This document shows, piece by piece, positions 24,418 through 36,345 of a DNA stretch of 64,000 nt. Within the stretch, counting starts at the first letter, position 1; the number at the start of each line of letters is the position of its first letter. The notes below the pieces were generated by a model. It made no database searches, had not been told where the DNA came from, and was given only the letters and a program-made list of their open reading frames with translations. Source of the stretch: Cunninghamella blakesleeana (taxonomy: Eukaryota; Mucoromycota; Mucoromycetes; Mucorales; Cunninghamellaceae); contig JAFCIZ010000005.1 in the NCBI GenBank assembly GCA_017871115.1, positions 2,526,501 through 2,590,500 on the forward strand, read 5' to 3'. Made by a program: the position numbers and the translations under genes.

Positions 24418-24461
24418 GATAAATATAAATATAAATAATAATGATAATGATAGCGATAATA

Positions 24462-26334
24462 TTAGCACTTCCAATCAATTGATGTTTTATCGGTTAACCC
24501 AAGATAAAATTCCATATGAGAAGAAGTAGGACGAGGTAAAACACTTCGAATAGGTTGACTTAGAGGAAAGACTCGGTCACTTTGAGGGTCAGAAATCACA
24601 ATTCGTTTTCCAGGAGGAGGAGATGTGATATCAATTTCATCTAATAATTGTCGAAACGTAAAAGTATCTGTAATAGCTAAATTTCTTATAAAATAAGTGG
24701 TGGTAGAATCATTATTATTATCATCATCATCAATAGTGTTATTAGAGGAAGCCGAGGGGGAGGAAGGCGTTGGTTTGCTTTTTAAAGAAACGGTTTCAAT
24801 TTGAATAAACGGCTGCATTGGTGGTAATGAAGATGTGGGTGAAGGCTGTGATTGTGATACAGGACTTTGTTGTTGATGATGGTGATGATAAGTATGTTGT
24901 TGTGACATATATCTAGAATTATTATTATTAGAAGAAGAGGTTGAAGAAGAGGATGATGTAGGTAATGGAGGAGGAGGAACGGAAGAAGTAGAATTTATAG
25001 GTGAAGGGTAAGGGTTGTATTTCGATGAAAGTTGTAATTGATGCTGTAAAGAAGAAGATAGTGAAGATAAAGATGCTGAAATGGGCTGCTGTTGTTGTTG
25101 TTGTGGTGGCTGAAGAGGAGGCAATTGAGAAGAAATAAAATGAGGAGGTGGAGAAGAAATCGACGTGGTATGGTGATGGGCATGTGGGTGGTGATGATGT
25201 GAATGGGGATGATGTAAATGGTGATGGTGGTGTTGAGAAGATGATGATGAAGAAGGAGGAGGAGATGATATTAAAGAGCTAGAAGAAGAATATAAAGGCG
25301 TTGAAGCACTTGAATGTGGTAAATTAATATCAAGGTCGGGATGATCATTATTGGTTCTTTTCCGTTTATAAGATGTGGAGGGTATCATGGTGATGTCAGG
25401 TAGTGATGGTGGTGGTAAAGGTGGTGGTAAGGAGGATGGTGATGATGACGATGATTCCTGTAATTCTTTTACTTTTGCAGCTAGCCCTCCGCTAACTTTA
25501 TGGTGGTGAGATGGATGATGAGTAGAATTATTAGTGTTTTCCATTGGTGTATCAGTTAAAAGATCTGGTGGTGAAGGTGGCATCGGTGTATCTTTTTCTC
25601 TTCTTTTTTTCGCTCTGTACAACGTTGAACTATGTGCTTTACAAAGTCCTACTTCGGTTTGATTGGTTAGGCCGATGACTTGGTTACTAGCATCCCGATA
25701 TATAGGATGTGCATTTTCTTGTAGCCAGTTGATAGTAAATTCATAATCATCAATGTCATTTCTATTTAATTTTTTTGCTCTCGAATCTAACCCTCCGGCT
25801 GGCAAATTTTTTCCTCTTCTTGGCTGTAATTCTTCACAAGTACAATTTTCTGAATAATTCTATTTCCATATTAATAGTAATAATAATAATAACAATAGTA
25901 ATAATAATAATAATAATATGGATATGAATATGAGTATGAGTATGAATATGAATATGAATTTTTTTTTTTTAAGAAATATTTATTATTCAGAAAAAAGAAA
26001 TATACAAATATCTATTTTTTATTTTTCTTTACCCTTGAGCATGTAAAACAGATGGCGCAAACAATACAAGCATTCTAAATGATTTGAATAGAATATAATA
26101 GAATTAGTGTCATAGTTCATCATAAATAATAATAATTATAAAAGTATGTCATAATCTATTCTCAGTTGTTTTGTTTTGTTTTTTTGTTTTTTGTTTTTGT
26201 TTTTTTATTTTTACTTTTCGTAAAGGTAAGGAACGTCGATCTTGTCGTTGCTTTATTAAAGGGAGTGTAGGTGAATGACGTGGTGATATATCAGAAATAA
26301 CTTGGGCTAACTGAAATAATTTATTTTCAGTCAT
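24462..26334 (-). CDS. Unrecognised protein with Cys cluster and low-complexity core
   Basis: Three exons (26215-26334, 26033-26074, 24462-25859) give 519 residues. I do not recognise the family. The 42-nt middle exon encodes NACIVCAICFTCSR, and with the next exon yields C-x2-C-x2-C-x2-C-x6-C-x-C, flanked by RRSLPLRK and QPRRGKN, which could be a small zinc-binding element. The segment RAKKLNRNDIDDYEF...WLQENAHPIYRD is predicted globular. The middle 250 residues are Ser/Pro/His/Gln-rich with a His tract. The C-terminal ~80 residues (from TYFIRNLAI to DWKC) look folded and end in a hydrophobic strand. A nuclear regulatory role is only a guess. The first two exons are the weakest part of the model; a start further downstream would lose the Cys cluster. 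Confidence 0.6.
25872..25958. repeat. AAT tract and ATGAAT/ATGAGT minisatellite in intron
   Basis: Within the second intron of the Cys-rich gene: (AAT)n followed by hexamers of ATGAAT or ATGAGT type. Confidence 0.85.
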
Positions 26335-26838
26335 AATGGTATATAAAAAAAATTAACAATGTTAAAAAATAAAAATGTACAAAAAAGAAAAAGAAAAAAG
26401 AAAGGATCAGAGAGAGAGAGAAAAAAAAAGATAATCGAAAGGAAAAAGAAGCGAAAAAAGAAATTAAGGGGGAGGAGTAAAAAAAAAAAAAAATGCCTCG
26501 GCGGGCTTTTTTTTTTTGGGTGGGAACTCTTTGTTTAGTTCCTTTTTTATATAATGTTGTTACTTGATATTTTATATAATTTAATTGTTGGTTTTATTAT
26601 ACCTCACTACAAGATACTTGTTTCATTAACCAACTTTTTTGTTCATAACTTTATTAAATATGTAATTTGTATATTTATTTTTGTCACGTTTTTTTTTATT
26701 TTATTCAAGTGATAATTATAATTGTGTGAATCAAAAAAAAAAAAAAAATACCTTAAAGTGCTTTTTATTATTGTTTCACAATACCATATTGTAAAACAGA
26801 TGTATATAAAAAAATAAAGAACTAAATATGTAATTTTT
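26335..26838. other. Intergenic
   Basis: Purine-rich strip upstream of the Cys-rich gene, with a GC island GCCTCGGCGGGC at 26494-26505 that stands out in this AT-rich DNA and contains CGGCGG. No gene is seen. Confidence 0.5.
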
Positions 26839-27908
26839 TTAATCGTCTTTTCTTTCTACAAGCCAAACTAAAGTAGCAGTTGCTACAGTATCTAATTTGC
26901 GATCTTTTAATATGACTTCGGTTTTAATTTCATTTTTTCCTGTAAAATCATTAGGTAATATATATTCGGAAGATGCTGTTAACAAACCACGAGCCTTTTT
27001 TTGGTACTAATCGTAAAAATAAAATAAAAATAATAATTTAAGATTAAAGTATGATCATTTCTTTGCATAATAATTTTATTATTATTATTATTCCTTACTT
27101 GCATATTTAATGATACTAATATAGTTCGGTCCTTTGGTTTTAAATTGGAAGTAAGGGCTAATCCACCAACTGTTTCAGCAAAAGTAGCAAGTGCTGTGGC
27201 ATGAATACTTTTTAAAAGGAAAAAAAAAGGATGATCATTAATTAATATGAATGGATGATTATACTTTGTAATTATCATTTGAGTCATAAAATATATATTT
27301 GTCCATTCATATTACCTATTAAAGGGATTTCTATTACTATGGTGATCCTATTTTTTTAAAAAAAAAAATTGTTAAATATATAATAATGATTATTGTTTCT
27401 TTTTTTTTTTCTCCCTCCCCCTGGTTTTTTTTTTCCTTTTCTTACTCGCATGATAGCTGTACAAAATCCACGTGATAGAGTTGATACACGCATGTCTAAT
27501 TGATTTAAAAAACAGGGACAAAAAAAGATTATTTACCTTGTCTATTATTATCTAACTATCTACCTATATTTATTTCTATATATTTCTATTCTTATTATTA
27601 TTATTACCAATAGACTTGGCATAAGGGTCGATTTTTCCCAATAAAAAGGCAAAAGTTCTTGGACGAAGAGGCTTAATAAAAGGTTTTCCCAGTTTTTCCC
27701 AAGCTGGTAAAGGTTGACGTACATTTCGAAGTGTAAAGATTAAATACCCAAGATAAAAAGCAGCTACCAAAATAATCAATACTAAAAGTCTTGAGAAGAT
27801 AGTCCATTCTAATTCTAAAAAAACTCGTATCAAATGAAGAGTCGCTTGGAAATGTATATAGAGAGCATCTAATAAGGGCGATAAACTACCGCTGTTTTCC
27901 GACATCAT
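26839..27908 (-). CDS. DUF4442 hotdog-fold thioesterase-like membrane protein
   Basis: Five exons close in phase: 27608-27908, 27446-27495, 27316-27347, 27099-27207, 26839-27006 (219 residues). One TM helix near 38-57 (LLVLIILVAAFYLGYLIF) precedes the hotdog domain. The domain carries the DUF4442 pattern: MRVSTLSRGFCTAIM, NRNPFN, then HATALATFAETVGGLAL, the long central helix of hotdog enzymes, and the strands GRLDTVATATLVWLV-like at the end. Family members are predicted acyl-CoA thioesterases; no substrate is known. Two tiny exons (50 and 32 nt) carry conserved residues. It is transcribed away from MTO1 with only 179 bp between start codons, a probable shared promoter. Confidence 0.82.
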
Positions 27909-28087
27909 ATAAATATCGATAAATAGTTAAATAACCAAGAGGTAAAATAAAAATAAAAATATGTAGGTACAAGGAAATATAAATTTAAAATTGGGCGGAG
28001 ATTTAATGCCAAAAAATAATTTTTTTTTTGTTTTCCTCTCTCTTTTTAAATTTTAATAAATAATAATAATAATAACACAAAAAATTA
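27909..28087. promoter_or_regulatory. Compact bidirectional promoter (DUF4442 / MTO1)
   Basis: 179 bp separates the two divergent ATGs. It contains a pyrimidine strip before MTO1 (28019-28050). Shared regulation is inferred from distance only. Confidence 0.5.
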
Positions 28088-28549
28088 ATGTATCGTCAAT
28101 CTAAAACATGTCTATATTCTAAATCTATATATAATTATAAACGATTTTATTCAGGTATAACAACGAACCAAGTCGATGTCGTTGTTATTGGAGGTGGCCA
28201 TGCGGGAACTGAAGCTTGTACAGCTGCTGCTAGAGTAGGTGCTAGAACTTTATTGATCACTCAAAACCCAGATACTATTGGTGAAATGTCTTGTAATCCT
28301 TCTTTTGGTGGTGTAGGTAAAGGTGTCCTTGTTCGTGAAGTGGATGCTCTCGATGGGGTCTGTGGCCGTATTTCTGGTAATATATATATATATTCATATA
28401 TAACACTCCATTTATTATTATTCTTATTACCATTGTGTATTGAATCGTAAACTTTGTATTAATAATATCTGTCAAAATAGATCTTGCTGGAATTCAATTT
28501 AAAGTGTTAAATCGATCAAAAGGGCCTGCTGTATATGTAAGTACCAGAG

Positions 28550-28582
<33 letters not shown>

Positions 28583-31287
28583 ATTAAATAATAATCAAAA
28601 ATAGTAAAAGTGGTAGAATTAGCAGTAATATTAATAGTAGCTGTGATTATTGATTATTAAGTACTTTTTTTTCCTTCTTCTTTCTTTTTTCTAGGGACCA
28701 AGAGCACAAATAGATAGATCACTATATAAAAAACATCTGCAATCATATTTAAAAGATTATAAAAATTTGACAATACGATCAGGAAGTGTAGCAGATTTAG
28801 TTTTCGATTCATCAGCAAAACAAAAAGTGAAAGGGGTTAGATTAGGTGATTTATTTACAAATGAAAATATGAAATAATAATAATAAAACGACTGTCATTA
28901 ATTAACCAAATCAACTTTTTTAATATATATAAATAGAAAGTGGCGAAATAATACAAACAGAAAACGTAGTGATTACAACAGGAACATTTTTAGGAGGGGA
29001 AATTCATTTAGGATTAAAAGTTTGGCCAGCTGGTAGAATAAATGAAAATCCATCAATTGGTTTATCAAACTCTTTACGTGAAGCAGGATTTCAATTGGGT
29101 AGATTAAAAACTGGTAGGTTACCAAGTATTTTACTCGAAAAAATAAATAGCTTTTTTTTTGAATACATAAATGCAAATATATAATATTAATGCAATATAC
29201 ACACTCACGCATATATATATATATATATATAGGTACACCACCCAGATTAGATGGAAGAACAATCAATTATAATGGTCTTATAGAACAAGTAGGGGATCAA
29301 CCACCATCACCATTTTCTTATTTACATACAACTGTACCATATGCGGATAATCAAATACTTTGTCATCAAACAAGAACGAATCAAGAAGTTCATAACTATT
29401 TAGAAAAACACTTTGATCAAAGTATCCATATAAGAGAAACTGTAAAAGGCCCAAGGTAGTTTGCTAAAAAAAAAAAAAAAAATGAAATCAGTGACATTAT
29501 TTATAATATTATTGTTATTTACACTTTTAACATTTTTTTTCCGTTCCCCTTTATTTATTTTGATAGATACTGCCCATCATTAGAAAGTAAAATTAAGAGA
29601 TTTCGACAAAAAACAAGTCATAATATTTGGTTAGAGCCTGAAGGTAATGATCATAATAATTTAAAAAAATCATTTCATATTATACAAGACTTTAAAACAA
29701 TGCAATGAATTACAATCTCATTTTTTATTTTTATTTTTAATTCTAATAAATAGGACTTGATACACACGTCGTATACCCAAATGGAATATCAAATACTATG
29801 CCTGAAGATATTCAACTCAACTTTTTAAGGATGATACCTGGTTTAGAAAATGTAGATATGATTCAACCTGGTAAAAACAAAGGAAGAAAGAGAAAGAAAA
29901 TGACATTTCTTCATATAGCCATAATCCAAGCTTTATAATTAATAATTATATGTTAATATTTTTTATTATTTTTAATATTTAAGGATATGGAGTGGAATAT
30001 GATCATGTGGATCCAAGGGAATTAAAATCAACTCTAGAAACAAAACGAATCTCGGGATTATTTATGGCAGGTCAAATTAATGGTACAACCGGGTATGAAG
30101 AAGCAGCAGCACAAGGAGTAATGGCGGGTATTAATGCAGGATTAAGAGCTTTGGAACGGTCACCTTTTATTTTGGATCGATCAGACGCATATATCGGGGT
30201 TTTAATAGATGATTTGATCACCAAAGGTGTAGAAGAACCCTATCGCGTTTTTACAGCAAGATCTGAATATCGTTTATTATTACGCGCCGATAATGCTGAT
30301 ATTCGTTTAACTAGAAAAGGTATTATATAAAAGGCCAGCTATATATGCATGTGTAAATAATTCAATTTTTGATTCTATTTTAATCTTATTATTTATTTAT
30401 TATTATTAAAGGTTATGAGGCTGGTGCTATAGGAAAAGAAAGATGGGAACATTTTAAAAATACGGAAAAGCAATTGAATTTGGCACTCCAGTTATTAGAA
30501 GGCACACGAATGACGGCTAGTAAATGGGTTTCTTTGGGAGTTAAACCTCAAAATGTAACGAAAGCAACTAACGATCATGGCGCATTACGCAGGTAAATAA
30601 TATAAACAATAAGGGAAGAATCATACTTTTTTAGATTATTATTATTATTACTATATACCAGTGTATTCATCATTTTTATTTTTTTATTGTTTATTTATAA
30701 TGGCTATAGTGGTATGGATTTATTAACATGGCCTGGTATTAGCATTTATGATTTTAATCAAGTAATACCTTCAATAAACGAGTTAGAGCCTACTATTGCA
30801 GAAAAAATATTAATTGAAGGAAGATATCGACCATATTTAAAACGTCAAGCAGCAGAAGTGGAAGCATTAAAGAGAGATGAAAACCTCAAGTTGGATATCA
30901 ACTTGGATTATAAAAGGTGAATAAATATATATTTGATTTCTTTTTTAAAAATAATAATAATTACATGTATTTAAATATGTATGTATGCATGTATGTATGT
31001 ATGTATGTATGTTTATTAATACTAATATATATATTTAATAGTATTGATCAATTATCTAATGAAATAAGGAATAAGTTAGCAATTGTACGACCCGAAACTC
31101 TGGTAAGTTAAATGTATTTATTTATGTCATGTATAACAAATTATTATAGAATACTAGAATATATAAAAAAATCTTATTGTTTTAATAGGGTGCTGCAAAA
31201 AGAGTTGAAGGGATGACTCCGGCTGGTATGATAGCTTTATTAAAGTATGCTAAACGAGAAACCCTGTCTTCTGTTACACCATCATGA
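28088..31287 (+). CDS. MTO1: Mitochondrial tRNA uridine-34 modification enzyme Mto1 (GidA/MnmG)
   Basis: FAD-dependent partner of Mss1. The complex installs the carboxymethylaminomethyl group on U34 of mitochondrial tRNAs. Twelve exons close in phase: 28088-28376, 28481-28536, 28695-28845, 28937-29113, 29233-29455, 29567-29643, 29754-29870, 29984-30319, 30412-30592, 30710-30916, 31042-31102, 31189-31287 (657 residues). The N-terminus is basic with no acids for about 25 residues, a mitochondrial presequence. The FAD motif [14 protein letters not shown] is at 31-44, followed by [72 protein letters not shown], and the C-terminal helical domain with EGMTPAG. Introns 3 and 10 use GTGA-type donors. 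Confidence 0.96.
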
Positions 31288-31792
31288 AAGTACGACAAAC
31301 AATTAACATTATTATGAAGTTGCTAAGGGCATATATATATATTTTATTTATTGTTGCGTATTCTATAAATGTTTTAAAAATAATAATAGTTATAAATATA
31401 AAATACAAGCTTATTGGTTAATAAACTGCAGATAGATTGATTTAAAGATGCTATGTATGTTAAATAATCCAAAAAATAAAAAAAGTATATTTTATATAGG
31501 TGGTACAGCTCTTTTTGTCTTTATAGAAACATAATAATAATATTTTTGTTGTTGTTACAAGTCCGTGATCACCCCCTAAGATATTAAAAAAAAAAAAATT
31601 CTATCTAAATTTTGGGGGTATTGGACTTTTTTTTATTTTAAACTTTTTTTTCTTCTTACTCAGTTTTTTCCTTTTTCACTCTTCTTTCCTTGTTTTATTT
31701 AAAATAGTTTAAATATACCTTTCATAGTTAATTTTATTCATTACTCTTATATTTTTCTTTTCTTCTTCTCTTTCTTTTTTCTATTATTATTC

Positions 31793-31831
<39 letters not shown>

Positions 31832-31874
31832 TTTTAAAATATCAATAATATTTATATAATAAAGTAATTTATTC
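31288..31874. other. Intergenic, promoter of Zn2Cys6 gene
   Basis: Pyrimidine-rich from 31620 to 31800 and a TA tract just before the ATG. It holds an inverted pair: ACCCCC at 31571-31576 and GGGGGT at 31614-31619, with GTCC and GGAC outside them. CCCCT here also matches the fungal stress element. No gene is seen. Confidence 0.5.
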
Positions 31875-34593
31875 ATGGAAATAGATCAAACTACAAAAGT
31901 TCATCCTTTTGTTTTTATTCAATATCCTTCTCCTCCATCAAGACCTGTTCAATTTGCTTCAATGCAAACCAGTACTTCTAATGTAAACAGACCTCCGACT
32001 GAAAATAATGACCATAATGACCCTCCTCCTACAAGAAGAAAACGTCAACAAAATGGTTATGCTTGTGACAAGTAAGTTTTATTATCAATAATTTTATCAT
32101 AATTATTATTATATTTATATTATTTTATTCATTATCTTTTACTTTTTTTTTTTTTTTTTGAAAAACAATAATAATAGGTGTCGTGAACGTAGAGTACGTT
32201 GTGATAGAGGAAAACCAACTTGTGGACAATGTAGTGAAAAATATAAATGTGCTTATAGTAATGAATCGCTACGCTTGGATCATGTATCAATGCGTCAAAG
32301 AATGGAAGAAATGCAAAGTACTATTAAAAGAATGAATGATGTTCTTATGCGACTTGAAACCGATTATAGAGATACCATCACAAATATAGTCGATAATCAT
32401 ACACAACAACAGCAACAGCAATTAAGAATACAAATGAATGATCAATATAATCCAATGTTTATATCATTACAACAACAACAACAACAACAACATTCTTTAC
32501 CAATATCTCCTCCAAATGTAATTTTAGATCCAATGAATACTTTTAATAATAATCATAATAACCATACTCATAATAATAACGATAGTATTAACCATAATTA
32601 TAATAATGATAATAACAACGAAAATAATCATAAAAATCACATTCATCACCTTAATAATCATAGTAACAGCAATATCAACGACCCTGATTCATCTCCATCT
32701 TCATCATCCTCAGAATCATCGGAAACGCAATCACAGCTTTTAATATATGATCAAAAAAATGATCCTTCAATAATAGATTGGGCAACAAAAACAGGATGGC
32801 GTGTTACTTCCAATGATGGTATCACTTCAATTTATACAAATATTACAAGCTATGAAGATTTAAGAGAAGCAGTTAGACGGGCACTTCAAATGACTTATCA
32901 ATTTAGTGGTACTCCATTATATATGTCACCTACTACAACCAATACAATTTCTATAAATAATATACCCTCCTTTTCGGTTTTTGAACGATTAGGTCGAATT
33001 CAGGCCATTACAATCAAACCTTCTTCTTCTTATATATCATCCTCATCCTCATCTACTCATTCAACCTCATATCATGATCAACAAGATACCACCTCTACAA
33101 CGACGGATAAATTATTAGAAACCGATGTCATGACAAGGCTAATTCAACAACATCATCGATGCGGTTTCCCTATCTTGGTTAGTCCATCCCGTTTTGAACA
33201 ACATTATCAAAAAGGGGAATTAAAATCTGTTGTGTTATCATCTATTTTTTGCCATATTGCACCTCACGCATGTATTTATCACCCTCATTTGGTCCATCTT
33301 CAAGATTATCGAGCTCTTGGTGAACGATTTTATAATCACTCTCGTGATGAATTAGGATTAAATGAATCACCCAGTTTATCTAGCATTCATCAACATACAT
33401 TATTGATTATGTACGATTTGGATTTAGGTAGAGTTCGCCGTGCTTTCCTTCATCTTGGAGTGGCCATTAGTATGTGTTATAGTTTAAATTTACATCGTCC
33501 GGAAGGGTACATTCATTGTAAAACAGCTTTTGAACGTGAACAAGCAAAACGTGTGTTTTGGACTATTTGGTTTTATGATTCCATGGTTCCTCATTTCTTT
33601 GCTCAGCCATCTACTATACGACAAGAAGATATAAAGATTGAATTGCCTTGTGTCCTTAGTGATTTTGACCCTATTGAAACGGATCAAACACGATTTGCTA
33701 TCAGTTTTATTCAAGTCAGAAGATTACGAAATAGTGAAAGAGGTTTAAAATTGTTCTATAAAAGTTTACCCGAATCGGCTCGTTATCAATGTTTAGGATC
33801 CCCATCAGTAGATGCTGGTTCTTTTTGGGCTCGCCGTACATATTATTGTGTTTTATTGGATTATTGTCTTCATTGGATTAAATTATATACTCCTCGTTTA
33901 CCAAATCCTTTGGCAATTCGCCGTACTACTCAAGCTGCTTTTGCTATGTTGTCTTTGTTTAGTTTCTGGTTTCGTCCTAATGAACAGTTTGATTGCTTTT
34001 TTAGACCTTATTTATACCATTATATGACTATTATTAGTGTTTTCAAGGTAATATATATGTATATATATAAAAGTAAAAAGGGAATGACTATTTTTTTTTT
34101 TTATTTTTAAAAATAATTTAATTGATTTGATTGTTTAATCTCTTTTTCTATTTTTATTTTTTATTTTAAATAATATTAGGGAAATATTCTTCAAAAAGAT
34201 GGACCTAGATCACCAACAATTGTAGCTCAAAGTAAGGCAGCACTTGTCAAATTATTTCATATGTATCGTATGACACCTACCTATCGATCCTTTTCTGAAA
34301 GTCAATTAGAAAAAGATTTACTCATTTTTATGCAAAACAATCAAATCTTAACCATGGCTCAATTACAATATGGTCATCACCAAGAACCTGATCTCTCCTC
34401 TATGGTAGAATTGTTAGATGATCCTGAAGCCGATTTTGGTTGGGGAATATTTAGTACTATCAAAGATCAAGATATGCATCATCATCATCATCATCATAGT
34501 ATGAATAGTAGTACTAGTTCTTCTTGCTCAAGTTTAGATAATGACAACTATAGTACTAGTCCTTCCAAAAATATGAATATGGATTATTTTTAG
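31875..34593 (+). CDS. Zn2Cys6 transcription factor with fungal-specific regulatory domain
   Basis: Three exons (31875-32071, 32178-34047, 34180-34593) give 826 residues. The binuclear zinc cluster is at C64, C67, C74, C81, C84, C90 with the basic loop RERRVR, so DNA contact at CGG-type half sites is expected. The intron splits the cluster at K66. A short coiled coil follows (MRQRMEEMQSTIKRMNDVLMRL), typical for dimerisation. A long Gln/Asn/His tract precedes the middle homology region, which is recognisable by RALGERFYNHSR, LGVAISMCYSLNLHRPEG and FEREQAKRVFWTIWFYDSMV. The tail has a run of eight His. Target genes are unknown; neighbours give no pathway. Confidence 0.92.
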
Positions 34594-35546
34594 TTTGAAA
34601 AAAGAAAGAATAGTAGTGAATTACCATTTATTTATTATATTTTATTACAAGCGTGATTTTTTTTTTTTTTTTAATTGTGTGTATGTATATCTATTTAATT
34701 TATTATTATTTCATGTGTTATTCCATTGCATTTATTATTGTTTTGATTATTTTTTTTATTTATTTTTAAAAGGAAAAAATAGCAGTTTTTATATATAGTT
34801 CATTTATATTCAATTACAAATATTATATTTAAGTATAATTATCAAATAAAATCACACACTTTTTTATATATATTTTTTATACGTAATAATTTTTTTCCTT
34901 TTTTTATTATACCCGACATTGATATCAAATTTGGTTTTAAAATATATATATTTATATATTGTTTTAAGTAGTTTTTTTTTTTAACAAAATTAAAATCCTT
35001 GCATTTGTTTCATACTAATTGATCATATAATATATATACAATATTAAATAAATTTTCATTGAGCCATGATTATATTATAATATTATTTCACATTTACAAT
35101 ATTTCATTGTTTTGAAAGTCATATGATGTAAAATAATTAAGCTTTTTTTTTCTGGAAAAATCGGAATAAACTATCCGAATATACTTTTTTTTTAGGTAAT
35201 TTTTTCTAATAGCTGTTTTTGGCGATTTTTTTTTTTTTTTTTTTATTATATTGCCACTTTCGACTGGTTTTATTATTATGATTATCATTATTACCATTAT
35301 CATATTTTATCATGGGCCCTAGTTTATAAAGTATATTTTAATATGATTAACCCATTCATTATTGTTGTCTATTTTTTTTATTATTATTATAACCCATATC
35401 TTAATATTTGATACCCCTAATCGTATATTATATAATTTTTTTACATGTCTCAGCTATCATATTTTATCATTTCTTCTCTTTTTTCATTTTTCAATTTTAT
35501 TTTTTTATTCTTCATTTTTTTAGTAAAAATAAACCATTAGAGAGTA
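34594..35546. other. Intergenic
   Basis: AT-rich, with many T-runs and ATT triplets. It ends in a pyrimidine strip (35460-35520) before the thaumatin-like gene. No coding sequence is seen. Confidence 0.6.
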
Positions 35547-36263
35547 ATGATGATAATAATGTTTAATCTATTCTATTTGTTATTGCAATTGCTACTTATC
35601 CTAAATTTGACACAACAAGTGAAAGCAGATGTACGATCTATTACCATTCAAAACAATTGCCCCGAGACATTATCAGTAGGCGTATTAACAAATGGTCAGC
35701 CACAACCAGATCAGCGATTTGATTTACCCTCACATGGAAGTCGTACAATCAGTAAACCAGACACATGGGGAGGAAGGTTATTTGGACAACCACAGTGTTC
35801 AGGTGGTGATGATAAAGGGCCACATTGTGGTATTGCTGGCGCTGCCAATCCTGCTACTTTGGCCGAGTTTTTTTTTAAAGGAAATGGAGGAAAGGATTTT
35901 TATGATATTAGTATGGTAGATGGGTATAATATTCCAGCTTCAATATCTCCACAAGGTGTTCAAAATGGTAAAGGCTATGATTGTGGTACTTCATCTTGTA
36001 AAGAACTACCTTCTTGTCCTCCAGAATTAGCTATTACCGATTCAACAGGAAAGGTCGTTGGGTGCCAATCTTCTTGTTCAAAAACAGGGGATCCACAACA
36101 TTGTTGTAAAGGAAATTATGATGATCCAAAACTTTGTCAAGCCGATGAACATGCAAAAAGTGTAAAAAAAGGTTGTCCAGATTCTTATTCTTTTGCTTAT
36201 GATGATCAATCATCCACGTTTACTTGTACAAATCCTACTGGTTATACAGTATCATTTTGTTAG
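35547..36263 (+). CDS. Secreted thaumatin-like protein
   Basis: Single exon, 238 residues. A long hydrophobic signal peptide (about 1-27, ending VKA) precedes the thaumatin fold: ITIQNNCPETLSVGVLTNG, then WGGRLFGQPQCSG, AEFFFKGNGGKDFYDISMVDGYNIP (the family's most conserved block, here from 109 onward), SCPPEL, and CPDSYSFAYDDQSSTFTC near the end. Fourteen cysteines remain in the mature part, in line with a disulfide-rich extracellular protein. Fungal members bind or hydrolyse beta-1,3-glucan or act in wall remodelling; which applies here is not visible. Two in-frame ATGs start the ORF and a third follows at codon 5; all retain the signal. Confidence 0.92.
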   Translation: MMIIMFNLFYLLLQLLLILNLTQQVKADVRSITIQNNCPETLSVGVLTNGQPQPDQRFDLPSHGSRTISKPDTWGGRLFGQPQCSGGDDKGPHCGIAGAANPATLAEFFFKGNGGKDFYDISMVDGYNIPASISPQGVQNGKGYDCGTSSCKELPSCPPELAITDSTGKVVGCQSSCSKTGDPQHCCKGNYDDPKLCQADEHAKSVKKGCPDSYSFAYDDQSSTFTCTNPTGYTVSFC

Positions 36264-36314
36264 GATGGTAAATATATATATAATTATGTAAATAAAAATA
36301 AAAAAAACTTATAA

Positions 36315-36345
<31 letters not shown>

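Larger units (their letters stand above)
23498..24461. other. Intergenic rich in microsatellites
   Basis: Includes a TG/TA dinucleotide tract (23614-23679) and ATT/AGT triplet tracts (24343-24417). ORFs here are readings of these repeats. No gene is seen. Confidence 0.65.

Noticed and set aside
24091..24474. Poly-Leu ORFs on both strands
   Set aside because: Translations of ATT/AAT microsatellites.
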